Shown here piece after piece: positions 22,251 through 31,195 of a stretch of 64,000 nucleotides of DNA. The position numbers were made by a program, and so were the translations under genes. Within the stretch, counting starts at the first letter, position 1; each line of letters starts with the position of its first letter. This DNA comes from Vibrio mexicanus (lineage in GTDB: Bacteria; Pseudomonadota; Gammaproteobacteria; Enterobacterales; Vibrionaceae), in contig NZ_JYJP01000090.1 in NCBI RefSeq assembly GCF_001012815.1, positions 105,882-169,881 of the forward strand, read 5' to 3'. The notes beneath the pieces were generated by a model. It did no database searches and was not told where the DNA came from. It saw nothing but the letters and a program-made list of their open reading frames with translations.

Positions 22251-22877
22251 ATGAAAAAGAAAACACTTTTAGCAGTGTCACTGTCAGCGTTAGTTAGCTC
22301 CACTGCATTTGCAGATTCAAACATCATTGACGGCATGGATTTCGGCCCACTCGCTAAGTTAGTTGGTACTTGGAGTTCAGTGGAAGCCGGTGGTGTAGAC
22401 ATCGCGCCAGGCCAAGAAGGTTCTGCAGTAGGTAAAGGTGGCCCAGCGGTAACGCCATTCTACGAAACCATCACTTTTGAAGTGGCAGCAGATGCGGTAA
22501 ACGCAAGCGATCAAACGCTTGTTGCACTTTACTACAAGCAAGAAGTCTTCCGTAAAGTCGACGACAGTAAGTTCCACGACCAGCGTGGTTACTTTATCTA
22601 CGATGCTGAAAACCAAATCGTTTACAACTCTTTCTGTGTGCCTCGTACTACTTGTGTGACTGCAGAAGGTAAAGCTGGTGATGAAATGACTCTAGTAGCG
22701 TCTGAGCGCGGTATTGCTGAGTCAAACTACATGACTGAGAATGCGTCAACGACATCATTCACAATGAACATTCAAATCTCCGAAGATACTCTGACTTACA
22801 CGCAAAGCACTGGCCTAGATATCTACGGTAATCAGTTTGCTCATACAGACTCTAGTACATTGCAAAAAGTACAGTAA
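22251..22877 (+). CDS. Exported nitrobindin/THAP4-like beta-barrel protein
   Basis: 208 residues with a clear signal peptide (VSLSALVSSTAFAD). The mature N-terminus has FGPLAKLVGTW, the hallmark of nitrobindin/THAP4-type heme-binding beta barrels, followed by repeated strand-like segments and a cysteine pair (SFCVPRTTC). Whether it binds heme is unknown; I cannot place the usual C-terminal His ligand. Strong ribosome site (AAAAGGAACG). The FNR-type box upstream hints at oxygen-responsive expression. Confidence 0.65.
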   Translation: MKKKTLLAVSLSALVSSTAFADSNIIDGMDFGPLAKLVGTWSSVEAGGVDIAPGQEGSAVGKGGPAVTPFYETITFEVAADAVNASDQTLVALYYKQEVFRKVDDSKFHDQRGYFIYDAENQIVYNSFCVPRTTCVTAEGKAGDEMTLVASERGIAESNYMTENASTTSFTMNIQISEDTLTYTQSTGLDIYGNQFAHTDSSTLQKVQ

Positions 22878-22899
22878 GCCTTAGTCTGTTACAGATACT

Positions 22900-22929
22900 A
22901 AAAAGCTCTAACCTAGGTTAGAGCTTTTT
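22900..22929. terminator. Bidirectional terminator, nitrobindin-like gene / minE
   Basis: Perfect palindrome AAAAAGCTCTAACCT / AGGTTAGAGCTTTTT between convergent genes. Confidence 0.88.
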
Positions 22930-22958
22930 CGTTTATCTTGAGCTAGCAAATGAAGTGT

Positions 22959-23219
22959 TTAATGATCTTCAGGAAGCTTAACGTTCAACTCAAGTACAGA
23001 GATGTCATCATCTTTGTGTTCAAATGACAGATCGACCATGTTCGGATCAACGTCAACGTACTTGGCAATGACTTTAAGAATGTCATCTTTCAGTTGAGGC
23101 AAATAGTCCGGAGCGGGATCGTCGTGGCTACGACGCTCAGCGACAATGATTTGCAAACGCTCTTTAGCAAGGCTTGCCGTTGTTTTCTTTTGAGGACGGA
23201 AGAACTCAAGTAAAGACAT
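22959..23219 (-). CDS. minE: Cell division topological specificity factor MinE
   Basis: 86 residues. The N-terminal anti-MinCD and membrane helix ([22 protein letters not shown]) is followed by the topological specificity domain. Drives MinD release from the membrane and hence pole-to-pole oscillation. Last gene of minCDE, 3 bp after minD. Confidence 0.97.
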   Translation of the reverse strand: MSLLEFFRPQKKTTASLAKERLQIIVAERRSHDDPAPDYLPQLKDDILKVIAKYVDVDPNMVDLSFEHKDDDISVLELNVKLPEDH

Positions 23220-23222
23220 GCA

Positions 23223-24035
23223 TTAACCCCCAAATAGACGTTTGAAAATACCTTTCTTCTGCTCGGTTAAGAAGCGGAAGTCGATTTGGCTACCCAGTAG
23301 GCGTTCTACTGTATCGTCGTAAGCCATACCAGCATCAGTTTCACTATCAAAAATGACTGGTACACCTTTGTTCGATGCATTCAGTACGGCTTGGCTCTCG
23401 GGGATAACGCCTAGCAAAGAGATGTGTAGGATCTCCTCGACATCTTCAACACTCAGCATTTCGCCTTGTGTTACTCGAGCGGGATTGTAACGTGTCAATA
23501 GCAGGTGCTGCTTCACTGGTTCCAACCCTTCTTCCGCACGGCGAGACTTAGAATCTAGGATGCCTAGAATACGGTCTGAGTCGCGAACAGAGGATACTTC
23601 AGGGTTAGTCGTTACAATCGCCTCATCCGCGAAGTATAGCGCCATCAGAGCCCCTTGCTCGATACCTGCTGGAGAATCACAAATAACGAAATCAAAACCC
23701 ATCTCGTCAAGTTCATCAAATACGCGCTTCACGCCTTCTTTTGTCAGCGCATCTTTATCGCGAGTTTGAGACGCAGGAAGAATGAACAAGTTCTCGGTGC
23801 GCTTATCTTTGATCATCGCTTGGTTAAGCGTTGCTTCGCCATTGATTACGTTAACAAAGTCGTAAACTACACGACGCTCACAACCCATGATTAAATCAAG
23901 ATTACGTAAGCCAATGTCAAAGTCGATGACGGCGGTTTTCTTTCCTTTGAGCGCCAATCCTGACGCAATAGCGGCGCTTGAAGTGGTTTTACCAACACCA
24001 CCTTTGCCTGACGTTACAACGATAATGCGTGCCAT
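23223..24035 (-). CDS. minD: Septum site-determining ATPase MinD
   Basis: 270 residues with the deviant Walker A SGKGGVGKTT (about 10-19), ICDSPAGIE, and a C-terminal amphipathic membrane-targeting helix (KKGIFKRLFGG). Recruits MinC to the membrane and is released by MinE. Confidence 0.98.
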   Translation of the reverse strand: MARIIVVTSGKGGVGKTTSSAAIASGLALKGKKTAVIDFDIGLRNLDLIMGCERRVVYDFVNVINGEATLNQAMIKDKRTENLFILPASQTRDKDALTKEGVKRVFDELDEMGFDFVICDSPAGIEQGALMALYFADEAIVTTNPEVSSVRDSDRILGILDSKSRRAEEGLEPVKQHLLLTRYNPARVTQGEMLSVEDVEEILHISLLGVIPESQAVLNASNKGVPVIFDSETDAGMAYDDTVERLLGSQIDFRFLTEQKKGIFKRLFGG

Positions 24036-24053
24036 TAGGTTTTCCTTATATTT

Positions 24054-24716
24054 TTAAATGGTGAGTACATCTAACTGTAAAGAGTCATCGACCATGCTAA
24101 GCATGACTTTTTTCTTCCAATACTCACTGTCAATCTTGTCGCTGAGCCAATAGTTTCCTGCAATGGATATCAGCTCTGCTTGTAAATCGTTACAAATAAT
24201 CTTTGCATCTTTTTGACCGCTTGCGCCTGCAATCGCACGGCCGCGAAGTGTGCCATGGATGTGGATTGAACCATCGGCAATCACTTCTGCACCGGCACTG
24301 ACGTGATTGAGAATAACCAAATCGCCATCTTTGGCATAAATTTGCTGCCCAGAACGAATGGGAGTGCGGATCACTTTGGTTGGTGCGATTTTTGCTGGTG
24401 CGCTAGCAGGAGATTTGCTTGAAGACATCACGGCAAAGCCTGCTTCTGATGCAAGGTTTTGTGTACGTTTGTCTTTGCTGCCAGTGACACCAACAGGAAT
24501 CATGCCCGCTTGCTCGATGCCATTTTTTAATGCGCTAAAATCAATATCGCCTTGAACCTTGTCGATGTTGACAACGATAGGAGCAGAGGCAAAGAAAGTC
24601 GGTGCTTGTTCCACTTTCTGTTTAAGAAAGTCGACAGTGGGTGCAACATCATCACCGGATAGGTGTAATACCGACAACGTGAAGCTACTGCCTTTTAGGT
24701 CAGGGGTATGTGACAT
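24054..24716 (-). CDS. minC: Septum formation inhibitor MinC
   Basis: 220 residues. N-terminal FtsZ-inhibiting domain, a linker rich in Ala/Pro/Ser, and the C-terminal beta-helix domain with [19 protein letters not shown], which binds MinD and dimerises. First gene of the min operon. Confidence 0.96.
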   Translation of the reverse strand: MSHTPDLKGSSFTLSVLHLSGDDVAPTVDFLKQKVEQAPTFFASAPIVVNIDKVQGDIDFSALKNGIEQAGMIPVGVTGSKDKRTQNLASEAGFAVMSSSKSPASAPAKIAPTKVIRTPIRSGQQIYAKDGDLVILNHVSAGAEVIADGSIHIHGTLRGRAIAGASGQKDAKIICNDLQAELISIAGNYWLSDKIDSEYWKKKVMLSMVDDSLQLDVLTI

Positions 24717-24917
24717 AGATTACTATTGACCTCTTTAACGCCGCGCCACAGTAGAAAGGGCGTTGCCTGAAACTAGGGTAATCATGTTATATTCACTGCG
24801 ATAGCTCAGCAAGCTATCTTCAGGTTAATTGAGTGTTTTACTCGCACTTTTAACCAATTTCATACGATTTTAATTACAACTGGCCAATCGCCGAGAAATA
24901 CTGACAAAAGGTTTATC

Positions 24918-25193
24918 ATGCTTTGCTCAATTTATAAAAGCTTAAAGAAGGAAGGGACTTATCTTTATGTGCCTAAAAAAGATGATTTTTCACAAGTTCC
25001 TGACGCATTAATGCAAACTTTCGGTAAACCTGTTTTCGTGATGGTGATAAAGCTAGAAGGGCGTCAACTTGCACAAGTTAATGTCGAAAAAGTGAAAGCA
25101 TCGCTAAAAGAGGACGGATTCTTCTTGCAAGTTCCGCCACCACCTGAGAATTTATTAGAAAAGTACAAAGAACAAAAAGCCCAACAGAAATAG
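24918..25193 (+). CDS. ycgL: YcgL domain protein
   Basis: 91 residues. [19 protein letters not shown] and the C-terminal LLEKYK are typical of the YcgL family, small proteins found beside min genes in gammaproteobacteria. Function unknown. ATG preceded by AAAAGG. Next gene starts 41 bp on. Confidence 0.88.
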   Translation: MLCSIYKSLKKEGTYLYVPKKDDFSQVPDALMQTFGKPVFVMVIKLEGRQLAQVNVEKVKASLKEDGFFLQVPPPPENLLEKYKEQKAQQK

Positions 25194-25233
25194 TTGGGTC
25201 ATGCCCCATGTTCGCATGCTCAAGGAGGGCAAT

Positions 25234-26199
25234 TTGAAAAAACTACTGTCAGGCATTTTGTGTTTAGGTATTGCGAGCAACTGTTTCGCAAACGAAGTGA
25301 GCTTCGAGCAATATGTTGAAGGCTTAAAACAGCAAGCAAGAGAAGAGGGGATCTCAGATGAGATCATCTCTCAAGCGTTCAGCAATGTTGAATACAAACC
25401 TAGAGCGGTTAAAGCGGATCGCAATCAGCCAGAAAAACGTCTCACCTTGGATGAGTATATTCCAAGAGCGGTTCCTGATTGGAAAGTAAAGCAGGCGAAA
25501 GAGCTTTATAACAAGCACTACACCGAACTCAAACGTATTGGCGACGAATATGGCGTACAGCCACGATTTATCGTCGCACTGTGGGGCGTTGAAAGCAACT
25601 TTGGCCGCTTTATGGGCAATTACAGTGTGATTGATGCATTGTCGACCATGGCCTACGACGGTCGCCGAGAAGAATTCTTCCGTAAAGAAACAATGGCTGC
25701 GTTGACCATTTTACAAGAAGGCCACATTAAGCCAGAGAACATGAAAGGCTCATGGGCTGGTGCGATGGGGCAGAGCCAGTTTATGCCAAGCTCTTTCCTT
25801 GCGTTCGCAGCTGATGGCAGTGGTGATGGCAAAAAAGATATTTGGCACAACAAAGAAGATGTTTTTGCTTCGACGGCAAACTATCTGAGTCAGTCTGGTT
25901 GGAATGATAGCTATACGTGGGGACGCCAAGTTAAATTGCCAGTTGGCTTCGATATGACGCTAGAGGGGCGTATTGAGGGCAAAGAGAAAACATTAGCCGA
26001 GTGGAATCAATTGGGTATTACCCGTTTTGACGGAAGTTCATTACCCCAAGTCGATGTCGATGCTTGGTTAACGGCACCAGACAATGCGAACGGACGAGTC
26101 TATCTGGTTTACAACAACTACAATGTGTTGATGAAGTGGAATCGTTCGTACTACTTTGCACTTGCGGTGAGCCATTTAGCAGATCGCATTGTGTATTAA
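25234..26199 (+). CDS. Lytic murein transglycosylase, MltB type
   Basis: Cleaves the MurNAc-GlcNAc bond with formation of the anhydro ring. I choose the TTG at 25234 because AAGGAGGG precedes it by 5 nt and it opens a signal peptide (KKLLSGILCLGIASNCFAN); the ATG at 25201 adds 11 residues without support. 321 residues. The catalytic Glu lies in LWGVESNFGRFMG, followed by DALSTMAYDGRREEFF and the GAMGQSQFMPSSF block of the SltB family. No lipobox, so it is probably soluble in the periplasm. Confidence 0.9.
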   Translation: MKKLLSGILCLGIASNCFANEVSFEQYVEGLKQQAREEGISDEIISQAFSNVEYKPRAVKADRNQPEKRLTLDEYIPRAVPDWKVKQAKELYNKHYTELKRIGDEYGVQPRFIVALWGVESNFGRFMGNYSVIDALSTMAYDGRREEFFRKETMAALTILQEGHIKPENMKGSWAGAMGQSQFMPSSFLAFAADGSGDGKKDIWHNKEDVFASTANYLSQSGWNDSYTWGRQVKLPVGFDMTLEGRIEGKEKTLAEWNQLGITRFDGSSLPQVDVDAWLTAPDNANGRVYLVYNNYNVLMKWNRSYYFALAVSHLADRIVY

Positions 26200-26267
26200 A
26201 ACAAACTAGTTTATTAGAACAGCTCAGTCTGCAACCGCATCGTCACTAAAACAAGCGAAAACGAAAG

Positions 26268-26294
26268 AAGCCAGCAATCACTTGCTGGCTTTTT
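26268..26294. terminator. Bidirectional terminator, transglycosylase / folD
   Basis: 10-bp stem AAGCCAGCAA / TTGCTGGCTT with a 4-nt loop and T residues on the plus side, between convergent genes. Confidence 0.82.
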
Positions 26295-26311
26295 AGTATC
26301 CATTAGTCTCA

Positions 26312-27172
26312 CTATTTCTTGGTGTGGAACTGCTCACACGCAATCATAGTGTTTTCGATCAGGCTAGCAACCGTCATTGGGCCAACACCGCCAGGAACTG
26401 GTGTAATGAAGCTTGCGTTGTTCTTCGCAACGTCATATTCAACGTCGCCGACAAGCTTACCTGACTCTAAGCGGTTAATACCGACATCGACCACAACTGC
26501 ACCTTCTTTAATCCAAGCACCAGGGATAAAGTTTGGCTTACCAACTGCCACAACCACGACATCCGCTTGGCGAACATGACCTTCAAGATCTTTCGTGAAA
26601 CGGTGACATGTTGTCGTTGTACAGCCTGCAAGAAGTAGCTCAAGCGTCATTGGGCGGCCAACAATGTTAGAAGCGCCAACAACAACGGCGTGTTTACCGC
26701 GTAAGTCAATGTTGTAACGGTCTAGCAGTGTGATGATACCTTTAGGCGTACAAGAGCGAAGTTTTGGAATGCGCTGAGCTAAACGGCCAACATTATAAGG
26801 GTGGAAGCCGTCGACATCTTTTTCAGGCGTAATTCGTTCAAGCACATGAGTGCTGTCGATGCCTGCTGGAAGTGGCAATTGAACAAGGATACCGTCAATC
26901 TCTGGATCTTCATTAAGTTGATCAACAAGCGCCAGCAGTTCTTCTTCGGTAGCAGTAGCTGGAAGATCGTAAGATTTAGAAATGAACCCCACTTCTTCAC
27001 AAGCGCGACGCTTACTTCCCACATAGACTTGAGAGGCTGGGTCCTCACCAACTAAAACAACGGCTAACCCAGGAGCACGCAAACCTGCGTCTGTACGAGC
27101 CTTAACACGGGCTGCCACTTCAGAGCGGACGGTCTGTGAAATAAGAGTGCCGTCGATATTTTGAGCTGTCAT
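26312..27172 (-). CDS. folD: Methylenetetrahydrofolate dehydrogenase / cyclohydrolase
   Basis: Bifunctional one-carbon enzyme: NADP-dependent oxidation of methylene-THF, then hydrolysis to formyl-THF. 286 residues. The catalytic Lys is in [14 protein letters not shown], with [12 protein letters not shown] in the Rossmann domain and the FolD signature [13 protein letters not shown]. Adjacent to tRNA-Arg(TCT), the same neighbourhood as in E. coli. Confidence 0.97.
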   Translation of the reverse strand: MTAQNIDGTLISQTVRSEVAARVKARTDAGLRAPGLAVVLVGEDPASQVYVGSKRRACEEVGFISKSYDLPATATEEELLALVDQLNEDPEIDGILVQLPLPAGIDSTHVLERITPEKDVDGFHPYNVGRLAQRIPKLRSCTPKGIITLLDRYNIDLRGKHAVVVGASNIVGRPMTLELLLAGCTTTTCHRFTKDLEGHVRQADVVVVAVGKPNFIPGAWIKEGAVVVDVGINRLESGKLVGDVEYDVAKNNASFITPVPGGVGPMTVASLIENTMIACEQFHTKK

Positions 27173-27374
27173 GTCTTTCCTTTATAGATTGGTGACCTTT
27201 ATTTTGTGCGCTATTGTCTCAAAAAATTTAATTAACATCTATAAGCAAACGTTTGCTTCGGCGTGTAATTGAGCAATTTAAAGCATCATGCAGATTTTTT
27301 AGGCATTTGATTCATAAAGTTAGATAAACCCGTTGATTTAAGCAATTCAACTCGTATAATCCTTTCCCTGTAGC

Positions 27375-27451
27375 GCGCCCTTAGCTCAGCTGGATAGAGC
27401 ACGTCCCTTCTAAGGATGTGGTCGAAGGTTCGAATCCTTCAGGGCGTGCCA
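27375..27451 (+). tRNA. argU: tRNA-Arg (anticodon TCT)
   Basis: 77 nt with encoded CCA. Acceptor GCGCCCT pairs with AGGGCGT (one G-U). The anticodon TCT sits at 27409-27411, and the T arm holds GGTTCGAATCC. Nearly identical to E. coli argU. The 3' half is a common integration site. Confidence 0.97.
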
Positions 27452-27459
27452 TTATTACG

Positions 27460-27494
27460 GGGCGTAGCAGGTTAGTACTTGCTACGCCCTTTTT
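27460..27494 (+). terminator. Terminator of tRNA-Arg
   Basis: Perfect 10-bp stem GGGCGTAGCA / TGCTACGCCC with a 10-nt loop and TTTTT. Confidence 0.88.
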
Positions 27495-27664
27495 CGTTTC
27501 TGACGTTTGGGGTCTAGTAGCGGGTCAAGTAACTCCGAAGCTTTATGGAATACTCTTGGACACTCTGAAACATTCTTCAATTCTCTTCATTCGTAACACC
27601 AGTGAACAATCATTCTACGATGGCAAAAATCCATATTAAACAACGAACTAATTTAGCTCAGTTA

Positions 27665-27693
27665 TTGATCGTTTAATTTTTGTACGATATGAT
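27665..27693 (+). promoter_or_regulatory. Putative sigma-70 promoter of the alpA-like gene
   Basis: TTGATC (27665-27670) and TATGAT (27688-27693) with 17-bp spacing, 24 bp before the alpA start. The repeated GATCGTT around it could be a regulator site. Confidence 0.5.
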
Positions 27694-27717
27694 CGTTGAA
27701 AACGAGGTGATTTATGA

Positions 27718-27897
27718 ATGAGCGAATTTCTAACTATTAATGACATTGTTGATACTTTTTGTATCAGTCGAACTACCTTATGGCGTTTACGTCGGTCAGA
27801 TACATTCCCACGGCCAGCGATGATTTCTGCTCGCAGTCCACGTTGGAGTAAAGAAGACATTCTAAAGTGGGTGGAAGCCCATAAAGGAACGTATTAG
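27718..27897 (+). CDS. AlpA-family regulator / excisionase-like HTH protein
   Basis: A 59-residue protein read from ATG 27718, after GAGGTGA. It begins FLTINDIVDTFCISRTTLWR, then SDTFPRPAMISARSPRWSKEDI and a final Trp-rich helix, the layout of the AlpA/MerR-like DNA-binding proteins that switch on integrase genes or act as excisionases in P4-type islands. It is the first gene after the tRNA; its expected integrase partner is not found here. Recognised from motif pattern; fairly sure of the family, unsure of the role. Confidence 0.8.
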   Translation: MSEFLTINDIVDTFCISRTTLWRLRRSDTFPRPAMISARSPRWSKEDILKWVEAHKGTY

Positions 27898-28358
27898 ATA
27901 ACTTCTTGTTGTTAGCAGGGAAGCTAACCTATTAATATTATTGAGCTAATATACTGAAAACTCTACTTTCCTACTTAAGTGGACAGGCATAGAATGTGCT
28001 CTTCCTCATTTACGTTTAAGTTTTGTTGCTATTACCACAAGGCCCTGAGCCATACTCTTCTTTCGTTTATACAAATAATTACAGAGCTCATAAACTATCC
28101 TGGAGTCTATTCAATTTTCGTTGGTTGCGAGTAATAGAAGAGCCTGAGTCGAAGATGGTTTGCTTAAAATATATGCAGTTAGTGAGACTCCATAGTGCTG
28201 GCAGTTGTAACCACTTAACAGGAAGTTAATGATAGGAAAAATTGAATCTAAGCCTAGATATAACTTCGAAAACAAAGATTCTAAAAGTGGATAACTGCAA
28301 CATCTAATCTGAACCTAATCTGTATTGGTACAAATCACCGATGTGTTTGCCTTTTAAG
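27898..28358. other. Non-coding stretch after alpA
   Basis: About 460 bp, AT-rich, without a convincing gene. It holds a small hairpin GTTAGC/GCTAAC near 27,915. A 68-codon frame at 28,023-28,229 has no ribosome site and no recognisable sequence. It may be the decayed remnant of an integrase region, but no integrase motif can be read. Confidence 0.45.
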
Positions 28359-29219
28359 CTAGAAGTATAAGTACTGCTTCAGCTCCTCAAAATTCCCCAC
28401 AATAATCTGCTGACCTTTAGGGTTCGAATCCAGCACATTAATATCGATGTTGTAGGTATCGAGAACATAGCGAACCAACGCGGCATTAGTTGGAATTGTG
28501 AGTGTGCCATTTTCCATACCGTAGTCATGGGCAACGACAGCGGCCTGAGCTTCTGTCAGTCTTGGATCAGGTATCACCTCAATCGTGAGAGGAGTATTCC
28601 ATCGGTCATCGTTGGACTTTCCCATTACATTTTTAGCCTCAAGGCCTGGAATACCTCTTATGCGGCTGAGCACAAAATCGCGATAATCTTTAGCATGTTC
28701 ACAATAGGCCCGAACATGCCACCTGAGAGAGGTGCAAACTAATGTATGTGGTGAAATGATCCGCTCAACTTCAACGCCGTCCTTTAGTGATGTGTAGCTT
28801 ATTTCGACACGTTTCTTCTCTCTGATAGCTTGAACTACAGGACGCAAGACTTGTGGTGATATATTGCGAGTAATAGGGCGAATCATCGAGACACTCTCAA
28901 AGCCCATATCGAGTTCTTTAAATGTGATGGTCATATCTTCACTTCTTGAAAGAATGTGCAAATATTCGTCAGCATGCCCCTTTGTTACTTGTGGGCTAAA
29001 GCTATCACTGGGCTTGTAGCCTTTCAGCTGTTTATCATAAACCAGATTTCCAGGGGCAATTTCGGCTAGATAGGTGTTGATGTCTTTCGATGCTTGCTGT
29101 CTGCCAATACCAAAGCTCTTAATCAGATGATTGGTTGTCAACCGTCCTTCCCACAGCGCGATGACTTCTATCATTCTGTAGCGGAATAATAGATCCCAAC
29201 GTATTGGCCATTTGCTCAT
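28359..29219 (-). CDS. WYL-domain transcriptional regulator, BrxR/CapW type
   Basis: 286 residues: N-terminal winged helix (about 1-65, GRLTTNHLIKSFGIGRQQASKD), a central WYL domain (about 115-200, ending in RDFVLSRIRGI), and a C-terminal WCX-type domain. This layout is that of BrxR/CapW, homodimeric repressors that guard defence operons and may respond to a nucleotide or DNA ligand of infection. It is divergent from the SMC operon, separated by 146 bp that should hold its operator. Role as repressor of the neighbouring genes is inferred. Confidence 0.82.
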   Translation of the reverse strand: MSKWPIRWDLLFRYRMIEVIALWEGRLTTNHLIKSFGIGRQQASKDINTYLAEIAPGNLVYDKQLKGYKPSDSFSPQVTKGHADEYLHILSRSEDMTITFKELDMGFESVSMIRPITRNISPQVLRPVVQAIREKKRVEISYTSLKDGVEVERIISPHTLVCTSLRWHVRAYCEHAKDYRDFVLSRIRGIPGLEAKNVMGKSNDDRWNTPLTIEVIPDPRLTEAQAAVVAHDYGMENGTLTIPTNAALVRYVLDTYNIDINVLDSNPKGQQIIVGNFEELKQYLYF

Positions 29220-29365
29220 TATCTAACTCCTGTCTATTTATGCGACGTGTGTATGTAATCAGTATTTACCTGTCGTCAGTGACGTCATATTATTTTGAGG
29301 GTATCTAAGAGTCAACGCAGAACTAGGTTTGTTGGGATTTAATTTTACAAATAAGGCAATGATAG
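29220..29365. promoter_or_regulatory. Divergent control region of WYL regulator and SMC operon
   Basis: 146 bp between divergent genes. It contains an 8-bp perfect palindrome TGACGTCA (29280-29287) within CGTCAGTGACG, and a similar CGACGTGTG upstream. These are candidates for the WYL-protein operator. No clear consensus promoter can be named. Confidence 0.4.
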
Positions 29366-30642
29366 ATGGCGGCACCTAAAAGTCTCACCTTTCAGCTACA
29401 CCAACATTGGGAGGTGGTTGAGCAGTTAACTCGGCTTTCGAGAGAGTTTCCAGCATTTGAGCTGAGAGTACTTGAACAGGTGATCAATCAGTACAAAAGC
29501 AAAAATGCAGAAAGTAATACTGTGCTTACCAGTCTTGTTAATGCAGACATATTGCAGCCTATCAATCGCAGCAGCGACTATCAGCTAAACACACTAGTTG
29601 TGGACTTTGTAAGAGGCTTAACTCAAGAGCATGAGTTAGGTCTATCAGCGGTACTTAAAGCGCGAGTTGATGCGCTTAAAGACGCCACTAGCCAAGTGTT
29701 AGAAGGGCTCGATATGGGGGACAACGATTTACTTCGTACTGGCGCGAACAGGCTATCGGAACTGGTTAGAAAAGTTACCCAACAGTTAACTCAGGACAAA
29801 AAAGCAATATTTGAGATAGCAGAGCTGGCGAAGTCTGCGGACACCAATGTCCCAATTGAACGCCGTTACCGTGAAGTGTTGGAAGTGTATGACCAATACG
29901 TAGAACCCATGAATGAAATGATGGATAGCGGTCTTGGAGGTAGTTTCTACCCCTTACTAGAAAAGGCTGAAGAAGCACTTGATACTGCCGTTGACATACT
30001 TTCCATGCGCGGATCTTTGTATCAACAAAGGCTGGCAATGCGTCAGATAGCTTATCAAGTCAAAGATCTTCGATATCAAGGACGGGTCATTGCTCAGCAA
30101 TGTGCCGATACTTTGTTGCCATTAAGAGAGGAAGCCAGACAACACAATCAACTTTCAGCGGTTATCAGTAAACAGCTAAGCCAAGTTCGTAAAAAGGGTT
30201 TAGCGCGAGGCTGAATGCCGAGGGTTTGCCTATGTGGAAAAGTAGTCGCGTGACTAAAATGCAGTTGGGTAACGAGGTACGTGAGTTGATGGCAGAGTTC
30301 TTGAACTTTGAACCTAGCTCTATGCCATTCCCGGAAGAAGAGGAAGCGCCAACCAGTTTAATGATCAACTGGGTTGATGAAGAGCTTCTGAGGGAACAAC
30401 TTACCGACTCGCTACCGATTACGAATCTAATGACGTGGCTCAGAGGAAACTATCAGCATCTACCAGATGCCGAGCTGTTGCGACTCTATCACGAGCTTGT
30501 CCGTGACCCTCAGTGGCAAAGCACGTTAAGGGCGAACTCAAGTACGACAGCGCTGAACACGGTAGCCGTAACCTACCACCCTCACGAAATAGTGATGTTG
30601 ATTGGCTCAACAAATGCAAAGGATGTTGATAATGCAAACTAG
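29366..30642 (+). CDS. Kleisin-like subunit of Wadjet/Mks-type SMC complex, JetA-like (one-base break)
   Basis: Read as two frames: 282 residues (to 30214), then a C-terminal part. One A restored in the A5 run at 30191-30195 joins them (VRKKGFSARLNAEGLPMW) into 425 residues. The N-terminus is helical with winged-helix character, the middle a long helical/coiled segment (residues ~90-280), then an acidic linker (PFPEEEEAP) and a C-terminal winged-helix-like part. This is the arrangement of MksF/JetA kleisins, which clamp the SMC heads. Start codons of jetA-like and jetB-like overlap. Assigned from position and architecture; primary sequence is divergent. Confidence 0.65.
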
Positions 30643-31195
30643 CAAAATCGATTTAAATGAGCTGGCTCATCTGACTGAGCTATTTAACCTTTTTAACTCT
30701 GGTCGGCATCTCAACCGCTCGACGGATGCGGCTCTATGGCATGAGCTAGAACAGCTAGCAGAGCAGTACCAGTACCTATTTGCTAACTTAGGTTTTGACT
30801 TGCGTATTGATGGACGGGGTTTTGCTTGGTTCCATGATGAAGATGGTAACCAGAACATCAATAAACAATCACGCCAGTTAGTACTATTGCTGATGGTGAT
30901 ATTTGACCATCAAGCTGATAGCGGCCGCTCACTTGGTCAGTTTTACCAATGGACGATTGATAATTCCTTCCTAGATGAGGTCTATGAAAAGCATCAAGAG
31001 CTTTTGGATGCAGAAGAGATCGACCAAGATGCACTAGCAAAGATACTCGACAACGCAGTGCGCAAAGGCTTTGCCGCTCAAGAGAACAATCATTGGCGTT
31101 TGCTGCCTTCGGTATATCGCTACCTAGACCATTTCGAAGCTATCACTGAACAAGCATCCGAAAGTGATGTGGCCGCTTATGAGGAAGATGAATAA
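30632..31195 (+). CDS. JetB/MksE-like KITE subunit (DUF4194-like)
   Basis: About 187 residues from ATG 30632, which overlaps the end of the previous gene; upstream in-frame starts at 30602 and 30623 are also possible. The helical sequence with FNLFNSGRHLNRSTDAALWHELE and FLLL-type segments (LVLLLMVIFDH), and a C-terminal ENNHWRLLPSVYRYLDHFEAI, fits the tandem winged-helix JetB/MksE subunit that binds the kleisin. The stop overlaps the SMC start (TAATG), indicating translational coupling. Confidence 0.7.
   Translation: MQTSKIDLNELAHLTELFNLFNSGRHLNRSTDAALWHELEQLAEQYQYLFANLGFDLRIDGRGFAWFHDEDGNQNINKQSRQLVLLLMVIFDHQADSGRSLGQFYQWTIDNSFLDEVYEKHQELLDAEEIDQDALAKILDNAVRKGFAAQENNHWRLLPSVYRYLDHFEAITEQASESDVAAYEEDE

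Noticed and set aside
27418..27639. Plus-strand open frame across the tRNA 3' half and terminator
   Set aside because: It overlaps the tRNA and its terminator and has no recognisable sequence.
27648..27860. Reverse-strand frame opposite alpA
   Set aside because: Antisense shadow of the AlpA-type gene.
28023..28229. 68-codon frame in the gap before the WYL regulator
   Set aside because: No ribosome site and no domain; treated as non-coding.
30602..30631. Extended start of the JetB-like gene
   Set aside because: The TTG at 30602 lies deep in the previous gene; ATG at 30632 is the likely overlapping start.
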